A stretch of DNA of 20,920 bases from DAIDHZ01 sp965370365. Lineage in GTDB: Bacteria > Chlamydiota > Chlamydiia > Chlamydiales > SM23-39. Below the pieces are notes generated by a model that did not search any database, was not told the DNA's origin, and saw only the letters and a program-made list of their open reading frames with translations. Of the stretch, positions 1-7,400 are shown one piece after another. A program made the translations under genes and the position numbers. Position 1 is the first letter of the stretch; each line of letters starts with the position of its first letter. The stretch covers positions 1 through 20,920 of the forward strand of contig CBDUSP010000023.1 in the NCBI GenBank assembly GCA_965370365.1, written 5' to 3'.

Positions 1-140
1 AATTAGGTTCTGTCGCTTTTCGGGTTCTTTTGAGCCGATTTTTGATTTTCTTGAAGGGGGGTAATATACGTGTATATGACCCCCTTCAAGAAAATCAAAA
101 AGCGGCCAAAATAATCCCGAAAAGAGACGAATCCTAATTT
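1..140. repeat. Long palindromic element, copy 1
   Basis: A long imperfect inverted repeat occupies the window edge. The outer arms (about 1-24 and 116-139) pair with a few mismatches. An inner stem of 22 perfectly complementary bases (39-60 with 80-101) closes on an apical hairpin whose arms are ATATAC and GTATAT. Between outer and inner stems lies an asymmetric, poorly paired block (about 24-38 and 102-115). A second member is at 14631-14757 on the opposite strand. It shares the outer, internal and apical blocks nearly base for base but has a different inner stem. The element sits 28 bases before the start of the acyltransferase-like gene. I do not recognise it as a named family. It could act as a cruciform, a structured RNA or terminator, or a small non-autonomous mobile element. 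Confidence 0.8.
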
Positions 141-168
141 ATAAACGCCCTCTTAGGGGGTTGTCGGA

Positions 169-921
169 ATGATTTCAAAGATATCAATGAGCTCTTACAA
201 GGTTCTTAAGACAAACAATAGGACTTCATTTTCAGAGATTGGGCAAAGGGCTGTAACAGACCTTTCGCTTGAGCGCGTAAAGGTAGAGAATCAAGCTTCA
301 GAATCTTTGGAAAAACTTCGCAAAGTTGCAGCCGAGAAGCTTAGCTATAAAACCGCGCCGATGGTTTTTGTTGAAGTGGATATGGGAGAGGTTATCGCCA
401 TTCGAGAAAAGTGTAGCTCTCGTCTCGGGTTTATGCCTTTTATCATTCGTGCTCTTACTTCGGCTTTAAAGGAGTCTCCTGAGATCTATGGGAACGAACC
501 CCTAAGTCTCTCTGTTGCATTGGGCTTGGAGAATGAAAAAATCGCTTCGCTTACTCAGAATTTGGATGTGCTTTCAGTGAAAGAACTTGAGGAAAAGTTA
601 AAAGAACTTGGCGTCCGAGCAAGAGCGGGAAATTTTTCAACGGATTTAATGGATCAAAAGAGCTTTACAGTCCTCAATGCGGGATCCTTTGGCTCCCTCT
701 TTTCAGCCCCGAAGATGGATCTTGCGCAAATCGGGATTTTGGGCGTGCACGATATTGTGAAAAGATCTTCAGTTGTTGGAGACGAGATGGGTTCCAGCTC
801 GATGATGTATCTAACATTTAGCTATGACTATCGAATCATTGATGGGAAATCGGCAGCTCCCTTTTTAACACGCATTAAAGAGAAACTCGAAGATCCTGTC
901 TGGATCGCAGAAGGCCTATGA
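169..921 (+). CDS. Stand-alone 2-oxoacid dehydrogenase E2 catalytic-domain-like protein, catalytic His missing
   Basis: The 250-residue product matches the catalytic acyltransferase fold of dihydrolipoamide acyltransferases: the segment FTVLNAGSFGS near residue 165 and the C-terminal active-site region SYDYRIIDG at 218-226 are characteristic. E2 enzymes are normally much longer, with N-terminal lipoyl and peripheral-subunit-binding domains; none is present, and the N-terminus starts directly with a helical linker-like stretch. The family active-site motif is DHRxxDG; here the His is Tyr221 (codon TAT), while Asp225 and Gly226 remain, so normal acyl transfer by this mechanism is unlikely. The start ATG has AGGGGG eight bases upstream. 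glnS follows 87 bases later on the same strand. It may be a degenerate paralogue, a structural partner of a true E2 core, or an enzyme with altered chemistry. The fold call is confident; the role is unknown. Confidence 0.75.
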   Translation: MISKISMSSYKVLKTNNRTSFSEIGQRAVTDLSLERVKVENQASESLEKLRKVAAEKLSYKTAPMVFVEVDMGEVIAIREKCSSRLGFMPFIIRALTSALKESPEIYGNEPLSLSVALGLENEKIASLTQNLDVLSVKELEEKLKELGVRARAGNFSTDLMDQKSFTVLNAGSFGSLFSAPKMDLAQIGILGVHDIVKRSSVVGDEMGSSSMMYLTFSYDYRIIDGKSAAPFLTRIKEKLEDPVWIAEGL

Positions 922-957
922 ACGCGACACTACCGAGAAAAGATTGTTTTTTAAGCG

Positions 958-985
958 TTACAAACATCTGGTTTTTTGGTAGACT
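958..985 (+). promoter_or_regulatory. Possible glnS promoter
   Basis: TTACAA (958-963) and TAGACT (980-985) are separated by 16 bases, a plausible but weak sigma-70-type promoter in the short gap before glnS, 23 bases upstream of the chosen start. Confidence 0.3.
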
Positions 986-1008
986 GTTCCCCTGATATAG
1001 GGAGTTTT

Positions 1009-2667
1009 ATGACCGAAGCTGGAAAAGACTTTATCCGCCGCATCATTTTTGATGATGTTAGAGCCGGAAAAAATGAGGGGAAGGTGGTGACCCGATTTCC
1101 TCCTGAGCCAAATGGGTTTTTACACATTGGGCATGCGAAGTCAATTTGCCTCAATTTTGGACTTGCCGAGGAGTATAAAAGCGTATGTCATCTTCGATTC
1201 GACGATACTGATCCAACAAAAGAAGATGTGAAATACGAGCAATCGATTCAGGAAGATGTAAAATGGCTTGGATTTGATTGGCAGGGGAAGCTTTTCCATG
1301 TATCCGACTACTTTGAACAGATGTTTGAATATGCGTGCGAATTGATTCGAAGTAAGAAGGCCTATGTTTGCGGCCTTAGTGAAGATGAAATGCGAGCTTC
1401 GCGGGGTACAGTTACTGAGTCTGGAAAAATCAGTCCTTTTGCAAATCAATCTGTCGAAGAGAACCTCGCCCTTTTTGAGAAAATGCGAGCTAGGGAATTC
1501 CCAAATGGCGCCTACATTTTACGAGCGCGAATTGATATGGCATCGCCCAACATGAAGATGCGCGATCCTGCGCTTTATCGGATTCGTCATTCTGAACACT
1601 ATCGAACGGGCAACAAATGGTGCATCTATCCGATGTACGATTTTGCGCATCCTATTTCCGATGCAATCGAGGGGATTACCCACTCACTTTGTACGCTCGA
1701 GTTTGAAAATAATCGCGAGATTTACGATTGGGTGCTTGATAATCTAACATCGAGTTTTCCATCAAGGCCTCGCCAATATGAATTTGCACGGCTTGATTTG
1801 CAGCAAACGGTGATGAGCAAGAGAAAGTTGCTTGAGCTTGTTGAAAAGAACTATGTCAGTGGCTGGGATGATCCTCGCCTTCCGACAATTGCGGGCCTAA
1901 GAAGAAGAGGCTGTCCCCCAGAGGCAATTCGCAAGTTTTGTGCACTTGTTGGCATTGCAAAGGCAAATAGCCAGGTCGAGATAGCGCAGTTTAATTTTTG
2001 TCTTCGCGATGATCTCAACACAAAAGCGCCGCGCGTTATGGCCGTGTTAAACCCTTTAAAAGTCATTATCGATAACCTCCCAGAAGAAGAAACTCTCGAC
2101 GCTTCTTATTGGCCGCATGATATTGATAAGACAGGATCGCGAAAGATCTTCTTTTCTCGAGAAATCTACATTGAAAAAGAGGATTTTATGGAAGAGCCGC
2201 CAAAAGGGTTTTTCCGTTTAGCACCAGGCAAAGAAGTGCGTTTGCGCTATGGCTACTGCATTACGTGTACATCGGTTGACAAAGATCCGAAAACAGGAGA
2301 AATCTTGGCTGTTCACTGCACCTATGATCCTGAAACGAAAAGTGGAGAGAGTCCTGTAAACAGAAAAGTCAAGGGAACGATCCACTGGGTATCAACGCAT
2401 GCAATCGATGCAGAGGTGCGACTCTACTCTCCGCTTCTTCTCGATATTCCAGGCGATGATTTTCTATCCCAAATCAATCCCGACTCTCTCGAAGTTTTAA
2501 AAGGATGTAAGCTTGAAAAGTCGCTTGCAAATGCAAAAGCCGGGGAGCGGTATCAGTTTGAGAGGAAAGGCTACTTCTTCGTAGATCCGGTAAATTCAAA
2601 ACCGGGAAAGCCTGTTTTCAATCGGATTGTGACCCTTAAAGACTCTTGGGCAAAGAAGAAAGATTAA
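1009..2667 (+). CDS. glnS: Glutaminyl-tRNA synthetase
   Basis: A class I aminoacyl-tRNA synthetase that attaches glutamine to tRNA-Gln in the cytoplasm. The 552-residue length agrees with bacterial GlnRS (E. coli about 554). The N-terminal Rossmann domain begins with FPPEPNGFLHIGHAKS, with HIGH at residues 39-42; the KMSKS-type loop is VMSKR at 268-272. The C-terminal anticodon-binding beta-barrels follow. An in-frame TTG at 976 would add 11 residues, but ATG 1009 is preceded by AGGGAG four bases upstream and gives the usual N-terminus, so I chose it. The gene converges on the Fic gene, and the two 3' ends overlap by 32 bases, leaving no room for an intergenic terminator. C. trachomatis makes Gln-tRNA indirectly with GatCAB and lacks GlnRS, so this gene marks a different branch or an acquired enzyme. 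Confidence 0.96.
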   Translation: MTEAGKDFIRRIIFDDVRAGKNEGKVVTRFPPEPNGFLHIGHAKSICLNFGLAEEYKSVCHLRFDDTDPTKEDVKYEQSIQEDVKWLGFDWQGKLFHVSDYFEQMFEYACELIRSKKAYVCGLSEDEMRASRGTVTESGKISPFANQSVEENLALFEKMRAREFPNGAYILRARIDMASPNMKMRDPALYRIRHSEHYRTGNKWCIYPMYDFAHPISDAIEGITHSLCTLEFENNREIYDWVLDNLTSSFPSRPRQYEFARLDLQQTVMSKRKLLELVEKNYVSGWDDPRLPTIAGLRRRGCPPEAIRKFCALVGIAKANSQVEIAQFNFCLRDDLNTKAPRVMAVLNPLKVIIDNLPEEETLDASYWPHDIDKTGSRKIFFSREIYIEKEDFMEEPPKGFFRLAPGKEVRLRYGYCITCTSVDKDPKTGEILAVHCTYDPETKSGESPVNRKVKGTIHWVSTHAIDAEVRLYSPLLLDIPGDDFLSQINPDSLEVLKGCKLEKSLANAKAGERYQFERKGYFFVDPVNSKPGKPVFNRIVTLKDSWAKKKD

Positions 2668-3751
2668 GCAGGTAGCGCGTATGGCGTAGTTTGCCAGTTT
2701 TTATGAGAGCCTCTTTTTTGACTAAATCTGCCAAATCACGGGAGGCTGTAGCTCGTGTGATCTTTGTAATTGCGATATAATTTTCTGCGCTTAATCCTCC
2801 CTTAAATCCTTGAGGTCCCTCAGTAAACATTCTAAGTAAGACTTTCTCTTGGCGGGGATTGATTTTTCCAGAAAGAGAGTTCATTATTTTTGATTTTTCG
2901 ATCAAAAAAGAAAGCAATCGCATCGACTCGGTGTGTGCTTCCAAAATTATAGAGCTAAAAAACTCTACCCAATCCTGAACTTGAAGGGACCGATTACATT
3001 TTTCAAGGGCCGCATAATACTGCTTTTTTCTCTTTTCTAGAGATTTAGAAATAGCAATTAGAAGAGGTTTCTCTACACTCTGTGATAGAATTTTCTCTAC
3101 GAGAATACGGCCAATTCTTCCATTCCCATCTTCAAAAGGATGAATGCTTTCAAAATAAACATGAGCGATTGCTGCACGTCCTAACACTTGGTCAGATGAC
3201 AGAGGATGTGCTTTATTGAACCAATCTATGAAAAGAGACATTTCATGAAAAACGTTTTTTGATGGAGGCGCCTCAAAGAAAACTTTTGGGGATCCGTATC
3301 GGTTTGAAACAATTTGCATCGGTTCAGTATGTGTACGATACTTCCCTTTGTCGGTGAGCTCAGAGGACTCGTGAAACAGCACGGCATGCCAATCCATAAG
3401 CATTTCATGGGTTAGGGGTTGATCATAGGTTTCGTAAACATTGCAAAGAAGCTCAGCCATTTGAGACTCTTTTTTGCCTCTTTTTTTTAGATCTGTCTCC
3501 AGTCCGAAGTGTTTCTTAATGGATGATTGCAAGCTTTCTCTGTCAAGGATCTCTGCTTCGATTTTAGAGCTCTCCACACCCTCCAAACTAAGGATTTCGA
3601 CGAGGAAACGGTTGTAGTCATCTGTTTCGACTGTTTTTAAGTAAGCAATAGAACCCCCCACGCCCAAAAGAAACTGTTTTTCCATTTGGGATATACGATC
3701 AGGTGTATACGTGAATTTTGGCCAATTGGGCAATTCCCAGTTCCATTTCAT
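2636..3751 (-). CDS. Fic family protein (putative AMP-transferase) with C-terminal winged helix
   Basis: Fic-domain enzymes usually transfer AMP from ATP to a protein hydroxyl group. The 371-residue product has an N-terminal module of the kind found in long Fic proteins, starting MKWNWELPNWPKF. The Fic core carries the complete catalytic motif HPFEDGNGRIGR at 204-215, including the catalytic His204. Residues 61-66 read SSKIEA, which resembles the class II inhibitory helix motif (S/T)xxxE(G/N) except for Ala in the last position; self-inhibition through Glu65 is therefore likely. Around 325-365 is a winged-helix-like segment (ITKITRATASRDLADLVKK). ATG 3751 has AGAGG about 11 bases upstream. 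Two dyads and a TACAAT box lie immediately upstream, which suggests autoregulation by the C-terminal domain. No separate antitoxin gene is seen. The target protein is unknown. Confidence 0.9.
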   Translation of the reverse strand: MKWNWELPNWPKFTYTPDRISQMEKQFLLGVGGSIAYLKTVETDDYNRFLVEILSLEGVESSKIEAEILDRESLQSSIKKHFGLETDLKKRGKKESQMAELLCNVYETYDQPLTHEMLMDWHAVLFHESSELTDKGKYRTHTEPMQIVSNRYGSPKVFFEAPPSKNVFHEMSLFIDWFNKAHPLSSDQVLGRAAIAHVYFESIHPFEDGNGRIGRILVEKILSQSVEKPLLIAISKSLEKRKKQYYAALEKCNRSLQVQDWVEFFSSIILEAHTESMRLLSFLIEKSKIMNSLSGKINPRQEKVLLRMFTEGPQGFKGGLSAENYIAITKITRATASRDLADLVKKEALIKTGKLRHTRYLLNLSSLPKSL

Positions 3752-3825
3752 GAGCTATAGTACCTCTTTCTATAACTCATAATTGTAGCGTAAAATGAGT
3801 TATAGGACCAGTGTCTATAACTCAT
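3750..3825 (-). promoter_or_regulatory. Double dyad operator and promoter region of the Fic gene
   Basis: Four 11-base half-sites alternate in orientation: ATGAGCTATAG (3750-3760), CTATAACTCAT (3770-3780), ATGAGTTATAG (3795-3805) and CTATAACTCAT (3815-3825). They form two dyads of the form ATGAGYTATAG-N9-CTATAACTCAT, both with a nine-base spacer and offset by exactly 45 bases. The 14-base gap between the dyads contains, on the minus strand, TACAAT (3782-3787), a good -10 box; a matching -35 is not obvious. The proximal dyad overlaps the start codon. This is the layout of an operator for two dimers flanking the promoter, most simply the Fic protein's own winged helix. Confidence 0.7.
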
Positions 3826-3903
3826 AGTCTCATAACCGTCTTATTGTCAGTGACTTCGGTATCGGGTATTTGTAACGCACTTATTTCTAGACAGATGCGT
3901 CAA

Positions 3904-3932
3904 TTGATTTTTTAATAATTATATGCTACAAT
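3904..3932 (+). promoter_or_regulatory. Promoter of the 141-residue gene
   Basis: TTGATT (3904-3909) and TACAAT (3927-3932) are spaced by 17 bases, a good sigma-70-type promoter 43 bases before the start codon. It is overlapped by the left arm of an inverted repeat (3909-3963). Confidence 0.6.
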
Positions 3933-3963
3933 TAATTACGGATAGCAATGTAATTATTAAAAA
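3909..3963. repeat. 13-bp inverted repeat around the promoter of the 141-residue gene
   Basis: TTTTTAATAATTA (3909-3921) and TAATTATTAAAAA (3951-3963) are perfect inverted copies 29 bases apart. The left arm fills most of the -35/-10 spacer and the right arm ends just before the ribosome binding site, so the pair could be an operator or form a leader hairpin masking the start. Confidence 0.6.
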
Positions 3964-3974
3964 CTGAGGTAAAT

Positions 3975-4400
3975 ATGGAAGTGCATCAACTTGTCGAGAA
4001 AAGCCGCCCGGAACATCTAACGCAAGCCCTTTTAGAGAGGGACATTCATGAAGCTGAAAAGTATGCAAAAAAATATCCTCAGCTGAAGGAGTTCTTTGAT
4101 CTAAAAAAAGAGTCTTTTGAAGAGCAGTTAGCCCATCTAGAAGGGTTGTCTACGAACGGGGATCCGAGCCAGCAAAAGCTTGGGAATAATATGCGAATCT
4201 TTTGCAATGCAATGCGCTCTAAAGCAGAGCAGCTGATTGCCGAGATCCTTGCTTGTCTAGAAGGGAAACCCGGGGCAGATCACAAGAACTTAGGCTCTCT
4301 TATGACTCAATTTGAGAATCTTAAAAATGAAGCAAGTGACCTAGGTAAGTGCGGTTTTGCAATGGGTTCCGCTGCAATCCACACCCCGTCAAAGGGATAA
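3975..4400 (+). CDS. Hypothetical helical protein, 141 residues
   Basis: I do not recognise this protein. It is soluble and probably mostly alpha-helical: charged, Glu/Lys/Leu-rich stretches run through about residues 1-60 and 70-130, with no signal peptide or membrane segment, and four cysteines without an obvious metal-binding spacing. ATG 3975 follows TGAGGT by four bases and has a well-formed promoter, so it is likely expressed. It is transcribed divergently from the Fic gene, 223 bases away, and its last 12 bases overlap the 3' end of uvrA, which it faces. A link with the Fic gene is possible only by position. The intergenic region and gene look AT-richer than glnS, which may mean a later arrival. 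Confidence 0.75.
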   Translation: MEVHQLVEKSRPEHLTQALLERDIHEAEKYAKKYPQLKEFFDLKKESFEEQLAHLEGLSTNGDPSQQKLGNNMRIFCNAMRSKAEQLIAEILACLEGKPGADHKNLGSLMTQFENLKNEASDLGKCGFAMGSAAIHTPSKG

Positions 4401-7400
4401 GTATTTCGCAGTCTTAGATTCTTTTACTTTTGCGATATCTTCGGGGGTACCCACCCCGAGGATATGACCCCCGTCAGGTCCAGCATCAGGCCCTAGATCA
4501 ATGACATAATCTGCATTTTGAATCACATCGACATTGTGCTCGATAATGATAAGCGTGTTTTTCTTATCCGCAAGCATGTGAAAGATGGGAAGCAGCTTTG
4601 CAACATCCTCTGAGTGGAGCCCAACTGTTGGCTCATCAATTAAGTAGAGTGTTTTGCCCGTTTCTCTTTTCGCAAGTTCCCGAGACAGGCGGAGCCTTTG
4701 CGCCTCTCCACCAGAAAGAGAGGCTACTTCTCTTCCAAGGCAAAGATAGGAAAGACCCACGGACTCCAGGATTTTTAATCGCTTTACGATTCGGGGAATA
4801 TTCTCAAACCATGCAAGCGCTTCAGCGATGCTCATTTCTAAAACTTCCCCAAAGTGCTTGTCTTTATAGAAAACTTCCAAAGATCGCGCATGGAGTCTGT
4901 TGCCCTTGCACGACTCACAAACAACGCGAACAGAGGGGAGGAACTGTAAATTCACTGTCCTATATCCAAGTCCCCAGCACGTTCTGCACATTCCTCGTAA
5001 ATGGTTCGGACTAAAATGACCGGGAGAGAGTCCCTTTGCTTTTGCAAGAGGCAGACTTGCAAAAAGAGAGCGGATCAGCGGCTGCACTTCGCTGTAGGTG
5101 CTGACATTTGCTCTGGCTGTTTGTCCAATTGGGCTTTGATCGATTGAGATCACTTTTTCAAAAGCTCCAAGCCCATAAAAAGTAGTGTCTAGGTACTTGT
5201 AGCTTTTGGCTTTTCTTGATCTGCTTGCAACTTTTTCAGCTGCAGGTTTTAGAAGATGCCGCATGAGAGTCGATTTTCCTGATCCAGAGACTCCGGTAAG
5301 ACACGTAATTGCGCTATAGGGGATCTCTACAGAAATGTCTTTTAAGTTATGAAGCTTTGCGTTTTCAATGCGAATCCCAGGATTAAAGGGGCGTCTTTTT
5401 TTAGGAATAGGAATCGATTTTTTGCCGGATAGATACGCGCCTGTTAAAGAATCTGGGTTTTTGAGGATTTCTTTGAGAGTGCCTTGTGCTGTAATACGTC
5501 CTCCTTCATCACCTGCTTTGGGGCCAAAATCGACAAGATAATCCGCTGCTTGAATCGTCATCGGATCGTGTTCGACTAAAATGAGAGTATTGCCAAGATC
5601 TCGCAAATTTTTTAGCGCGTTATTTAAGCGTTCGCTATTTGATGGATGAAGTCCGATGGTTGGTTCATCAAGCACGTAAAGGCACGAAGTAAGCCCTGAG
5701 CCAAGTTGTCTTGCAAGGCGAATTCGTTGCAGCTCTCCTCCGCTTAACGTGGGAGCTGACCTGTCAAGTGAGAGATAACTTAGCCCGATTTCCAAGAGGA
5801 ATTTTAGCGACTTTTCGATCTTCTGCTTTGCCTCAAAGAGAAAGTGATCCTTTTTTAAGGGCACTTTTTGGATAAAGTCGTGCGCTTTTTCAATTCCCAT
5901 GCTACAAAAATCGCTAATTGACTGGTCTTGAATCCGCACGTTAAGGGCAAGAGGATTGAGCCTTGCTCCTTTACATGCGGAACAGGGACTCTCCTTCATT
6001 GTTGGACGGAGTTTTTCTTTGATCTCTTTTTTAGCCATTCGAGATGCTCTTGCAAGAACTTTTTCTATACCAATCCAGCGCATCCCTTGTTTTTCAGGGC
6101 CACCAGTAAAGAGAATTTCAATCGCGTTTGGTAAAAGGGTCTTAATTGGCGCCTCAACATCGATATCACAGCTTTCAAAGTAGTCTTCAAGGAGGCTGTA
6201 AGCTCTGCGTGATCCTTTATCTTTAAAAAAACGATCTACAAGATCGAGTATGCAATACGATTTTATTCGAGGCTCATCGATTAGGTGCGCCCCATAGGTA
6301 ATGCCAAGGCCCTGACACTCTAAACACATCCCTGCATCATGGTTAAACGAAAAGCTCTGCGGGATAATGGGAGGATAGGATTTTCCTGTGCTTGGGGCTG
6401 CGAAGGCGAGATTGAAAAACAGATCATTTTCTTTTGTTGCAAGCGTGACAAGCCCTTTTGATTGTTCACTTGCTTTTGTCACCGCTTCAAAGAGCCGTTC
6501 CTTACTTTTATCATTTACAACTAAACGATCGACAACAAGGAAGATCTCATTTTTTCGGTGTTTATCAAAGGGGATTTTCTCATCGAGTTCATAGTACTTT
6601 TGATTGAGTCGAATCCTTAAAAATCCTTGCGCATTAAACCTGGAGAGAAGGTCCCCAAAAGACTCTTTTCTTTCAAAAAGAATTGGCGTCAAGATATGAA
6701 GCCTTTCTCCATTTAGTTCTTTGAGGGCTTTTTTTACGACGTACTCTTTACTGATCTGCTTAATCTCTTCACCAGTCTCTGGATCAAAAGCCGTTCCTAA
6801 GTGCGCATAAAAAACGCGCAACAAATCGTAAATTTCAGTGATGGTCCCAATTGTACTGCGCGGGTTTAAACCGCCCGTTTTTTGCTCGATTGCAATTGAG
6901 GGAGCAAGTCCCTCGATTGTATCGAGTTTGGGCTTTGGCAGCTGTTTTACAAGCGTTCGCGCATAGGTGGAAAGAGTTTCTATGTAGCGCCTCTGTCCTT
7001 CTGCATAGAACGTACCAAAGGCAAGCGAAGATTTTCCAGATCCTGAAGGCCCTGTAAAGACCGTGATGGAACCCCTTGGTATTGAGAGGGATACAGATTT
7101 TAGGTTATTTTGAGAAGCTCCTTTAACAGAAAGGCTTGTCTTCCTCTCTATTTTAGACAATGCCTTCTTCTTGAATGCACCGAGTTTGCCAGCTAGAGCC
7201 TTTCCTGTTGGGGTATTTAGTTTTGCAAGTGCTTCAGGCGTTCCAGCTCCTGTAAGCATTCCTCCATGAATGCCAGCGCCTGGTCCCAAATCGATGATCC
7301 AGTCAGAGCTTTGAATAAGATCTAAATTGTGCTCGATGACAAGGACCGTGTTTCCTTTGTCGACAAGTTTTTGCAAAATAGAAATGAGCCGTTGAATATC

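Noticed and set aside
141..160. Similarity of the bases after element copy 1 to one arm of the palindrome at 17809-17830
   Set aside because: Only about a dozen bases agree (AAACRCCCTCT); this could be chance in such short hairpins.
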